From contig SADC01000913.1 of assembly GCA_004194705.1 (NCBI GenBank), positions 124,001-188,000 on the forward strand: a DNA stretch of 64,000 nt. Direction: 5' to 3'. Source of the stretch: Ditylenchus dipsaci (taxonomy: Eukaryota; Nematoda; Chromadorea; Rhabditida; Anguinidae). This document shows positions 10,907-21,340 of this stretch, in pieces; positions within the stretch are counted from its first letter, which is position 1, and each line of letters starts with the position of its first letter. The notes beneath the pieces were generated by a model. That model had not been told where the DNA came from, did no database searches, and saw only the letters and a list, made by a program, of their open reading frames with translations. A program made the translations under genes and the position numbers.

Positions 10907-10909
10907 TTG

Positions 10910-12185
10910 AAAAGGGATTGAATAATTACTTACCAAAGCCACTGGAAAATAGGAAATCTTGCAATATTCGGAACCAAGAGCACCATACTGACAAGAAGAT
11001 GAAAAGATATTCGACAAATTTGGCGGTTTACTTTCCGCAGTTTTTTTGCCTACTCTTGAGAAGTGCTGTAAATTTCAAAATTTTAGCACCGGCACCGCAC
11101 CACGCAACGACCTCTAAAGTTATGGCGCCGGCACCGGTGCCGGTGCATCCGGTGCCATTTACATCATCGCTCTCAAATGGATCATTCTTTTACAAAAACT
11201 TTATGACAAAGGTCAAACTTATCCAGATCCTGAAAAAAAATCCGCAAATACCAAAGTGACTAAGATTTTCTGATGGGTTCCAAAGTTGATGTTTTTACTA
11301 AATTTACAGCAAAATACTTCGATGGTTGTTGGAATTAAAAGTAGTATAAGAAGTTTGAATAAATTTGTTTGATACTTTTCAAATGTCAATTTTTTGGCAA
11401 AAATTTGAATCAGTAAATTTAGTGAAGCTAGATTTTGGTAAATCGAGCCTCTCCATATTGACCCCATTCCAGGGCTTGCACGTCCGGGTTTTGGTCGACC
11501 CGACCCGCTGCTCAACTATAAAAGCATGGCTCGGTGGGGTGTCGGGCCGGCCCGAAAAAACGGAAAATTTTCTAATATTGGTTCATTGCTCTTGATTTGC
11601 GAAAATCGATTGTTTTTGGGGGCATTCTTTGACTGGTTTGGTTGATATTTACGAGCTTTTTTCTTCAAGTCACACGCTTTATGTACTTATATATAACCAA
11701 TATCCTAGGCTTTCATTTGAGCCATCATACAGAAAAAAAAACTAATAATCCAGTTAACGCTAAAATTTGAATAAAATCCAACCATGTCCAACTCCATGTC
11801 ATCCCACACAAATCTGTCTTTCGCATGAAATCTCAAAATTAGGGATTTTGCTGATAGTAAAGCAGTGCTGGAGATAATTCCAATCGGTTACTCGTCAGTT
11901 TTTGGCCCTAGTAGTTAGTGAACTTAATAAAAATAAATAAATAAAATGTGTTCAAAGGAACATTAAAGCAGCGGCATTTCCGAAAGTTTTAATAGGCAGG
12001 AGGCACTTTTTTCTCAGCAAATGGTCATAATATTGTTTGAATAATTTTTTGTTTGCATTGAAAATAAAAAATTCCTTTATTATTCGAGAAAAGTTCAAAT
12101 CGATGTCGATAAGTTGAAATCTAGTAAATGTCAGTAAATAAACTACGTAGTCCGATTTGGCAATGTCAAGCCAGTTCAAACTTTT
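10910..12185. other. No gene; GC-rich word remnants
   Basis: Contains a GGCACCGGTGCCGGTGC-type mini-array (11086-11155) and GACCCGACCCG/GTCGGGCCGGCCC palindromic words (11490-11555), both likely ends of decayed elements. Overlapping open frames on both strands lack motifs. Confidence 0.45.
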
Positions 12186-13375
12186 AAACGATATATTCAA
12201 AAAAGAAAATACATGGATAGCCACGGATATAAGTGGAAAAATGAGTAGCTTTAAGATAGTGATCGCTACGATTTTTGGTACTATACTGACGAAGCAGGTT
12301 CGCTTAGAAAATTGAAGTGAAAAAATGTCAGACCATAGGCGGGAACGAACTTTAACGCGTGGCCAGTGTTTTAAAAATGAGAATGCCAGAATGAAGACGA
12401 TAATTTAGTCCGAATTTGACTAGGTTCTGATCCTGATTCCATATATTCTGGCATTCTCATTTTTGAAAACACTGATCGAGAGTTGATTGTGTCCGCAAAA
12501 ATAAATCTAGGAATTTTTTTTTGTGCGAACCTCAACATGCCAGAGTTATGTTGTTTTCTGGTAAAGGCAAACGTTATTTTTCCCCTAAATTTGTGTCATT
12601 TCTGTAAGTAGAAATATTTCTGACAACACATTTTTTTTTAAAATTTTGACCCCGCACAAATAAATGATAAATACACGTTTTGCGATGTCCAAATTTGTCA
12701 AAGAATTATTTTTTAACAATCATTTTTATTTTCTAAACGTGAAAAAATGGGCAAAAACATTTTTGCGATTTCAGTAAACTGATACAATTACATATTCAGG
12801 GTGTGTACAGAATTTTTCGACACTTTTTCGAAAATATTCCGAGCAAATTGACTCAGATTGTTCTCACTTTTTTTGCTTAATAATAGGGTAGGACTCGATC
12901 AATTTTTTGAACTGATCGGTTTAAAAATCGCTTTTACTCATGTTTTTGTCTCAATGACTATTTTCGCTGATTCTGACTCAGGATGAGACCCCCAAATCAA
13001 CTGTAGAATTTCTCAATTAATATACGAGAGATTCCGAAGTGAATTCATGGGTCTGACCATCCTGACTTAGCATAACCGAAAATAGTCAACTAGACCCTAC
13101 TGCAAAAGTCAGAAATAAAAAAGTTCGTTTAGAAAAGTTTTGTACAGCTTCTATGAAAAAAGACAATATGAAATAACTTTTGAGCCTAAGCAAAATTACT
13201 GGTCTTGAAATTATGTACCAAAAAAATTGCCAGAGCAAAATGAATCAAATTTTCGAAAAAGGTTCCAAAACAAGTTTTTTTATATTTAAAAAGTGCTTGA
13301 GATTCTTGACACACCTCACATTTAATTGAATTAATCTGGTGTCAAAATTGGGATAAAATCTTCCAGTCCCAAGAA

Positions 13376-14222
13376 GTGCTGAATTACTCATCGAGCCAGG
13401 GCACACGGTGGCATTTTATAATAGAAAGGGCGCCCTGGAAAGGGGGATTTTATGAAAGGCTTGTTGCCATGGTAAAACACCATTTGCGACGTACCCTTGG
13501 TCGGTCAGCATTAACCGCAGATGTTTTTGAGACCATCCTAGTGGAAGTTGAGGCCATAATCAATTCTCGGCCTATCACGTTTTTGAGCCACGACCAGACC
13601 TTTTCACAGCCTCTGTCTCCTTCCGATTTTCTGATGCCTCTAAAAGTGGTCTTCCGCCAACTGAGCTCGCTGACTCAGAATACATTCCTCAACAAAAAGC
13701 TCTCGAGAGACGTTGCTAGAACTTTGGGAGAAGCAGTTGCAGGCACTTAACAACTTTTGGTGCCAATGGTCTGCCGATTACCTTCTATCTCTAAAAGAGA
13801 GGCACCAAAAAATCACCCAAAGTCGACCTGTACCGATGGTGGGGGAAGTGGTCCTCGTATGGCAGGAGGAGATGCCTCGTGGGTTATGGCGTTACGCAGT
13901 AATAACAGCTCTTCTGAAAAATTCTGACCAAGCCGTTTCAGACGCTGAAATAAGGTTTGCTAACGGCAGAACCAGCCGTCGCTCAATAGGTCACCTTTTT
14001 CCGCTTGAAACTTCTGAAGAGTTTGAGAATAGAGCAGTTGAGCATGACCACCAAACAGTTCAACCGACAAGCTCTGGTCAGTCGTCTGGAACTCAAAACA
14101 AGACTGGTGGTTTCCAAACATCCCGGATACTTAGAAACCGCGGAAAGATTAAAAATCCGGCAAGGTTCAGGATAATGATTACAGATTTTGAGGATAATTA
14201 TGATCCTGATGGTGCAATCTAA
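13376..14222 (+). pseudogene. BEL/Pao integrase C-terminal half and following domain
   Basis: The first frame has WHFIIERAPWKGGFYERLV and INSRPITF, the characteristic late part of BEL/Pao integrases (W-x-F-x-x-P-x-A-P-W-x-G-G-F-x-E and N-x-R-P-I/L-T). A one-base shift near 13690-13715 leads to the second frame with a WxxWxxxYLLSLKERHQ motif, VGEVVLVWQ and RRSIGHLFPLE, as in the DUF5641 domain that follows integrase in this superfamily. It would have served integration of the cDNA. Truncation and the shift make it non-functional as shown. Confidence 0.85.
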
Positions 14223-14447
14223 ATCCAGCTGACAAGTTCTTTTTCTCTGTTTTTTTGTGTTCCTAAAATAAATTTTGGCGCATTCCGGAGTTGGTCAGTT
14301 TTTGTGAGTCATATTTTACTGCTCCACCTACTTTTGTCATTTATCCGCCCACTTTACAGCTTATAAAGGACCCTCGAATTTTGTTATATTTAATCATTTA
14401 ACATTCAATCACTTACTCTATTGATAACTTTCACTCCCTGATTCACT

Positions 14448-14711
14448 ATGAAATTTTTTAACCTTGTTTTTTATGTAGTGATTGCCTTCAGCTGCGTGAA
14501 GGGTTGGGGTTGGTCAGGCAGTCCACCCAATGTTAGATCATCGGGAATAACTGGATTTCTGAAAAACGTTTTTCCGTGGTTTGTCATTGTAGGAACTGAC
14601 GTGGCAACTGATTTGGCAATAAAAAACCCCCCTCCAGCACCTTCCCTACCGATAGCCATACCTCAGCCTACTGAAACCCAAACCACCTTTTTGATGCTGA
14701 TATTACGGTAG
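14448..14711 (+). CDS. Small secreted/membrane protein frame of the retroelement
   Basis: The frame opens with a clear signal-peptide-like start (MKFFNLVFYVVIAFSCV) followed by a Gly/Pro/Ser-rich stretch. Immediately after its stop another frame (to about 14868) contains a hydrophobic membrane-spanning run and a basic, Cys-containing tail, so a single shift may divide one type I membrane protein. Its position downstream of integrase is where env-like genes of BEL/Pao elements sit, but there is no recognisable env motif. Function is unknown. Confidence 0.4.
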   Translation: MKFFNLVFYVVIAFSCVKGWGWSGSPPNVRSSGITGFLKNVFPWFVIVGTDVATDLAIKNPPPAPSLPIAIPQPTETQTTFLMLILR

Positions 14712-14932
14712 GGGAGGGTATACTGGCGCTGGCGATGTGCCTCAGCATCATTGCCGGATTGATGGCGCGCCACTTTCGATGGTGCCAAAGAAACAAGGCA
14801 TGCCATCCCAATTCTAACCTGAACCCATTTAATCACCCTAATCTGACTAGAGCTGAGGGTAGCGCTTGAGCACAAGCTCAAGCAAGACAATTTTATCATA
14901 TTTTTGCTTTTAAGATTTTATTTACTCTTCTA

Positions 14933-15166
14933 ATGCAAGACTCAACTCCTTCTGATTGGGATTTACTTAACCCGGACAATTATTTGGACCCCACCACCCC
15001 GCCAGATCTCCATAACCTACAATTACAACCCCTACATCAGCAACAACAATTGAATGCAGACGAAACATTGCTAGAATATCGGCAGCCATCAAGTAATTAT
15101 TCGTCAGTCTCTTCAGTAAGTCCAGCAAAAGAACTCATGGATCTGCAGGATGGGCAAGTTAGTTAA
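14933..15166 (+). CDS. Short Gln/Ser-rich open frame
   Basis: 77 codons from ATG 14933, rich in Asp/Pro at the start and in Gln/Leu in the middle (LQPLHQQQQLNADETLLEY). It has no recognisable domain. It could be a retroelement accessory frame or chance. Confidence 0.25.
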   Translation: MQDSTPSDWDLLNPDNYLDPTTPPDLHNLQLQPLHQQQQLNADETLLEYRQPSSNYSSVSSVSPAKELMDLQDGQVS

Positions 15167-17083
15167 CCGGTCGACAACACAGAGCACCAAGCCGCAGCAG
15201 CTCTTCCTAGTCACCAAATCAACACTCTGCATTATCCACCAACTTCTAAAAACCTCTAAAAACCCACTTCAACTTCCTATTTTTGCGCAAAAAAGCTGTC
15301 TGACTGCCCCAGCATTTTAGTTTGCTGATCACAGCCAACTACCAGCCCATGCAGCATCAAATGCATTTCCTTTTTACAGGAAGTTGAGTTGGCTGCCACC
15401 TAATTTTAATTGCTTCGGATGCTTTATCAAAGTGATTCAACGTTGGAATTTCCTTTGTGCTTGATTTGCCACTTTGCTGGTGCTGCCTAAATGCTAATAG
15501 CCTCCTAACCGTCCTAAAGCTTGTTGGTTGCTTGTTGTCTTCAGGTCCGCCCCTAGCTTGTTTAAAAAAGAGAGTAATTTCCAGCAGGGTTTTTTATTTT
15601 TCCTTTTTTGGCTTTTACCCTATCTCCTGCGATCTGCGGATCGTACTGATTCTAGAGGAACCTTGAGCTTCCGTGGCTGAGGCCTGGCTAGACCTGACAA
15701 GTTGCTTGCTTCTTATCTTTTGTTGATTTTTGTTGCTGAATCTTTCTCAATTTTCCTTCCCCTACTGACCTCGACCTTCCAATTGACCTTGCTCTAATTT
15801 GTTATAAATTTGACTTTTTGAAATAACTTTTGAAATTGACTTGATTGTTTGACAAATAATCCAATTGTGACTGCATTTATTCGGAAGTTTAATAAAACCC
15901 CTTGTTGAGAGGCTGACTTTGACACCGAAATAAAAAATTCTGATCCGGGAAACGACACCCGGGATTTAAAAAGGGCCAAAAAAGACTAGAGTTAGAATTC
16001 TCTTCAAAAAAATTCTTTGTGGCAATTTAGGGGTCACAAAACCTTTTCTCCAAGTCCTCAATTTTCTCTCCGAATGGTCCACCTTTTTAGTGTGCTGTTT
16101 CCAAGTGTAGTAGCCATAAGCAAATATTGGAACAGATAAGGCTAGGATGCAGTCCCAAATGTAGGGATAAAATCCTGGGGTGCCTGAATGCTAAGTTTTT
16201 GTTTTTGTCGGTAATTTAATAAATATTTAGAGATTTTCATACCGAAACACTTTATTTAACTAGATCCAAATGTAATTAGATGTTTCAAATAGATGTGTAT
16301 AACAGAAGCAGCAGTATGGGAAAATTGATTTTTAAAGCTTTTCTCCATTTTATCTCTTCTGAAAATATATTTTTGCTAAAGATCTCTTGGCAAAATACAG
16401 GGTGTATTAAGAATTTCTTTGGTTTTAAAGTGATAAGAATTTTTTCCAGCAGAAAATTTGTAAACACCGATCGGTTTTTTTTGCTTCGACAATATTCGTT
16501 TAGTATGAGGGTTACATGAACAGTCACATTCTTGAAAAATTTGCCGACGACCTCAAATCAAGAAGGAAATTTTTTCAGACAAAAGTTTACAAAAATCAAA
16601 AATTTGCTCGGTGACCAGTTCTTTTTTAGAGATCATTGTGGTCGATTGCTATTCCTCCAGTCCATCTTTTCCTGAAAAAACAGGGAGCATACTTGGAATA
16701 TCGAAATGTTGTGTGAACTAAAAGGCACTATTTCAACAAATAAAAATAATGTGAATTTTTTTCATTGTGTCCCCTGTATAATGTAAAAGCTTTTGGCTTG
16801 GTCTTCCCTGTGGTTTATACTTTGCCTATCAAGAGGGTACCCACAGATTTGGATACAACCACAAAGAAGACCAAGCAAAATCGTGTCTTTTACGTTTTAT
16901 AACACACACAATTGTGTGAGAGAAAAATTTAGGTTCAAGTGAGTGGGGGGGGGGACTCAGGTTCAATTCAGCCAAAAAGTCTCATCACGAAATGAGCAAT
17001 AAAGTCTTGTACTTTTCGAATGTGGTTTTAGATCCGTCAACTCGGTGTTTTGATGTAAACAAAAAAAAAGAAGAATAAAAAAG

Positions 17084-18945
17084 GGCGCTACCACGGTTCA
17101 TAAAAAATTGATTCATTTTAAAGGGAATTCGTAAAAACGGGTTTCATAAAAAATAGAATTCTTCGAAAACCGGATTTCGAAAAAAAATTAGTTTGTTTCA
17201 AAACGGTTTGGCAAAATAAAACTTTACGATATTTTGATTTCATGAATCATTGTTTAAATACGTATTTTTGATTGCTTTCCGATCGACATTTCTATTATCA
17301 TTTTCATTGAATTAAGCGCTCCCGATGAATCTCAAAGACCGATACAGCAGCCCTGATGAAGCGAGCAGCTGTGATGCGAGTGAGCAAGGATCATTGGAGG
17401 AAGAGGAAATGAGCTCAAGCCAAATCCAACAGTCAACCAGAAACGTCCAAGTGGGTCGAAAGCGGAAGCGTGAGCCTCAGATCATTACGGGTCTTGCCAT
17501 CGAGTTTATTAAGAGCAAAAGGGAAGGCGCATGGTGATTTTGGATGGTAGGCTTTATCATAATTTCTAGTAACATCACAAGTACTGATCTGGGAGAAGTT
17601 TACTCTGCTGGTTACAAGGACAAGCAACAGATCACTCATTGGAAATGGAACAAGAAGGCTGCAAAATGGAAATGGAAACAAATTCAGATGATCAATGCGT
17701 TGGAATGCGTCTTTTCCGCTTTTCCATGTAAGCTTCTTTATAGTTGTGCAATATGTTAGTGAAAATTCCTTTTAGTCGTCAATCAGCATGGTTGCTACTT
17801 CCACTTTGCTCAAGCACTCTTTCGAAAGGTTCAGAAGTTAGGACTCGTTCTTAACTACAAACACGGAGGTCAATTCAGCCAACTTTTCGATATGCTGAAA
17901 TCTCTCGCCTATGTTCTCGACGGATGTTAAAGAAGCATTCGACTTGGTAATTCGCTACAACGCTCAGTGCCCAGATACTCCGCCGAACAGAAATTTTTAA
18001 AGTACTTCCGTGAGGTATATTATTTTTAACAAACTCTCGCAGTTCATGTGTTGACTTCTGTTATAACATGGATTTGAGATGTTGCACGTGGCGCAAGACC
18101 AATGTTTTCTGTGTTACTTTGGAATTGCTACCAATTAACGCTGGAAGGTAAGGCCAAAACGACGAACTCCCTTGAAGCCTGGCACAATACTCTTAAATAC
18201 GCCATGGGAACAAAAGATGGTAGAGATTCGATATTCGGCGCTGGCTAGGCAAGCTGAAACAAGAGTGCTCGCCTCAAGAAGCTCATCTCATCTCCCTTCA
18301 AGCAGGTACTCCAGTGAAGCAAAAGGCAGAAGACAAACGAATTTCGGTACAAAGAAAGAGCATCTCTGCAAGCTACAAAGTGGATCAGATTTATTAAGTC
18401 TTTGTTATGTGATCTGAACGGATGATTTGTTTGATTACGTTGAATAAAAATGTGAGGGTTTGTTCGTAGTTGGTTCGTGTAAAGCTGTGTTTAACTTAAG
18501 TTAGGGCACGGCCATATGGGGGATGGCGGTCATTTTACCAATTTTACGGCTAAGGTTGCATATTCTCCAGCTAGAAATTGCAATTCTTAACTGTGAATTT
18601 ATGGTGGAGTAACTGTGAAAATGGTTATAATTCGACCATATATTGATGGTTTGGCCGAATTTACAATAACCGGCTAATTTTTCCTTTTTTCAAGATTACA
18701 CTGTCGCTGAGATACTTTTTTATCCAGTTGTGAAATAAATTTGTCGAGAAATCTGGATAAACCTATTTATTGATGAATTAATATTGATAAAACTACATAT
18801 TATTTAAAACTTCATTTTGCCAAACCGTTTTGAAACAAATTAATTTTTTTTCGAAATCCGGTTTTCGAAGAATTCTATTTTTTATGAAGCGCGTTTTTTA
18901 CGAATTCCTTTAAATGAATCATTTTTTATGAACCGTGGTAGCGCC
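17084..18945 (+). mobile_element. Mutator-like element with perfect 9-bp target duplication
   Basis: Ends GGCGCTACCACGGTTCATAA and its inverse, with inverted arms of about 140 bp (AAATCCGGTTTTCGAAGAATTC, CCAAACCGTTTTGAAAC). It is flanked by ATAAAAAAG at 17075-17083 and 18946-18954. The inside encodes a broken MULE transposase on the + strand. Both the 9-bp duplication and the transposase assign it independently to the same superfamily. Confidence 0.92.
17325..18420 (+). pseudogene. MULE transposase (split by introns and frameshifts)
   Basis: An acidic, Ser-rich N-terminal frame (17325-17537) is followed by INALECVFSAFP, a 48-bp GT-AG intron (17728-17775) and HGCYFHFAQALFRKVQKLGL, the conserved CxxH region after the second catalytic Asp of MULE transposases. 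Further on TTNSLEAWHNTLKYAMG (about 18150-18205) matches the conserved C-terminal NS-x-E-x-WH motif. Several one-base shifts separate the blocks (for example near 17925 and 18000). The first catalytic Asp motif was not found. Confidence 0.8.
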
Positions 18946-19385
18946 ATAAAAAAGTGATTTAGCATCATCAATATGAAAATTTCTAAAGTCCTGCAGAAAA
19001 TGTCCACAATAAACGAGACGGGAAGAAAAAAAACAATCGAAAAAAGTTGATAAAAAACAATCGAAAATTTTTGAATTTTATGTTGGTAATGCGTATGAAC
19101 TTGGGGTACAAAATTTTTTGGAAACAGGAAAGATCAAACTTCTGAAGTTTGCATTTCAATTGTCTTCAAATATCTTCAACTTCGAGCAAATCCTGGATTC
19201 TGACACCGGATTCGTGTTCAGCGTGGTCTATTTATTTTAAAACTGCTTTTAAAAAGTTTGAGTCACTGTCAAATTTCAAATTAAGTTTGTGACAATAAAC
19301 ATTTGATTTTGAAGAAACTCCAAATTCACTGTATAGTTCTCAATTGCATAAGATTGGATGCTGAGCATCCAAAGGACTTAGCGTT

Positions 19386-20175
19386 GGATAATATTTTTTT
19401 CTCACCGCAAATACACTGCGAATGCACCGCAAATTATTTTTCTCACCGAATTTGATCTTCCCGCAAAAATACTTTTTTCTCACCGCAAAATACTTTTTTC
19501 TCACCGCAAAAATACTTTTTTCCCCCGCAAATCTAATTTCTGTCCAAGACCAACCAAATTTTGCATAATTTTGCAAGAATTCAAATTTTTCAGCCTGGAA
19601 ATGACTTGGATTGTTCAGAATCCACCCCGGAATGGCCAGAAGCCCCTGAAAGTTGGTTTTTTGGGGTTACTAAAGGGGGGGTAAACTTTTTGCGAAAATT
19701 CGATTGAGCGGATCAGAATTCCAGTCCGATGGGCTCAATCGCCCACGACTCCACCCTGAACCACTCGAACCACCATAAACCTATAATTTTGAGCGATTAA
19801 GCCCTCGGACTGGAATTCTGATCCGCTCAATCGAATTTTCGCAAAAAGTTTACCCCCCCCCTTTAGTAAACCCCCAAAAAACCAACTTTCAGGGGCTTCT
19901 GGCCATTCCGGGGTGGGATTCTGAACAATCCAAGTCATTTTCAGGCTGAAAAATTTGAATTCTTGCAAAATTATGCAAAATTTGGTTGGTCTTAGACAGA
20001 AATTTTTTGCGGGGGAAAAAGTATTTTGCGGTGAGAAAAAAAGTATTTTGCGGTGAGAAAAAAGTATTTTGCGGTGAGAAAAAAGTATTTTGCGCGGGAA
20101 GATCAAATTGCGGTGAGAAAAAAATAATTTGCGGTGATTTTCAAGTGTTTTGCGGTGAGAAAAAAAATACCATCC
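19386..20175. mobile_element. Non-autonomous MULE foldback, word TTTTTTCTCACCGCAAA
   Basis: Perfect 9-bp duplication CTTAGCGTT at 19377-19385 and 20176-20184. Ends GGATAATATTTTTTTCTCAC and inverted GGATGGTATTTTTTTTCTC. Each end is an array of 4-6 units of TTTTTTCTCACCGCAAA(T/A). The inner arms (GACTTGGATTGTTCAGAATC, CCCCGGAATGGCCAGAAGCC, CGATTGAGCGGATCAGAATT) are almost full-length inverted repeats. The same core occurs at 28643-29360 and, with different end units, at 20683-21340. Confidence 0.9.
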
Positions 20176-20682
20176 CTTAGCGTTTCGATTTTGAATTGAG
20201 CATCACAATAGCATCAAAAATTTTGATGCTATTTTGATGCTTTTTGGTGCGTTTTGATGCTATTAGAGAATTATTTTTCTAGCAGATTTCAGCCTTGGTC
20301 TTCTTCTGAAATCTTAGTCAAAATTTAGGGGGGGGCGTTTATTAGAGGTAATACGGTAAGTTAGTGATTGATTTTAGCCGTATTGTTATGAAACATGATG
20401 TACTGTAACATTCCCTGACTAGTGTCCTGATTAGTCTTTCTGCAACGAGCTGGTTTCGAGCTGGTGTGACCGAGACAGCTAGCATAGGCTTACAAATGTG
20501 TAAAAAGGGTTATAGTTCTAGGCGGAAGCGAGTTAGATGGAGTTATGGTTTTTCGAGAATCCGATATCTGACCTGTAATACTTAACTAGTCTAATTCTTC
20601 GCAGAGAACGCAAACCATCAGATATTTTAACTTTGTTAGAATTAGTTTACTTTCTAAGCTCAGGTTTATTCGAAGAAGATAA

Positions 20683-21340
20683 AGGACGAAAAATAACGAA
20701 AAAGCGGAAATGTGCCACGGAAAGGCTGGAATGTAACACGAAAAGGCTGAAATATGCCCGAAAAAAAATTATTTATGCCTTTTTTCTGTCCAAGACCAAC
20801 CAAATTCTGCCATATTTTGCAAGAATTCAAATTTTTTGGAGTGGGAACTGAAGTGGGGTAAACTTTTTACGAAAAATCGATTGAGCGGATCAGATATCCA
20901 GTCAGATACGCTTAATCGCTAAGAATCATCATGTCTTTGGTGGTTTGAGTGGTTCAGGGTGGAATTCTGAGTAATTCAGCCGATCGGACCGGGTTTCTGA
21001 TCCTCCCAATCGAATTTTCGCAAAAACTTTACTCCCCCTTCAGTAAACCCCCAAAAAACTAGCTTTCAGGTCTGGCATTCCGGGTGGTGGTTTCTGAGGG
21101 TCCAAGTTATTTCATGACTGAAAAATTTGAATTCTTGCAAAATATTGCAAAATTTGGTTGGTTTGGACAGAAAAAGCATAAACAATTTTTTTCGTGGCAC
21201 ATTTCAGCTTTTTCGTGATACATTTCAGCTTTTTCGTGGTACATTTCAGCTTTTCGTGGCTTATATCCGCTTTTCGTGGTATGTCGTTTTTCGTGGCAGA
21301 AATAATCTTTCTCGTGGCATATTTCAGCCTTTTGGCAAAC
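20683..21340. mobile_element. Non-autonomous foldback sharing a core but with word GCCACGAAAAGGCTGAAAT
   Basis: End arrays consist of CACGAAAAGGCTGAAATAT-type units (left 20690-20765, right inverted 21190-21330). The inner core (CCAAGACCAACCAAATTCTG, TTTTGCAAGAATTCAAATTT, inverted at 21110-21170) is that of the elements at 19386 and 28643. I could not fix the outer boundary or target duplication. Confidence 0.75.

Larger units (their letters stand above)
13340..16034 (+). mobile_element. 5'-truncated BEL/Pao retroelement
   Basis: The segment is present only in the left arm of the giant inverted repeat, so it is an insertion. It starts inside an integrase, continues through the BEL/Pao-specific C-terminal domain, then two short open frames and a non-coding 3' part (15.2-16.0 kb). 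No 5' LTR, gag, protease or reverse transcriptase was found upstream, and I could not delimit an LTR. Confidence 0.75.

Noticed and set aside
16285..16527. Overlapping 79-80 codon frames on both strands at 16.3 kb, and a similar one at 21.8 kb
   Set aside because: They are the two arms of the giant inverted repeat. The frames are not maintained between arms, as indels differ.
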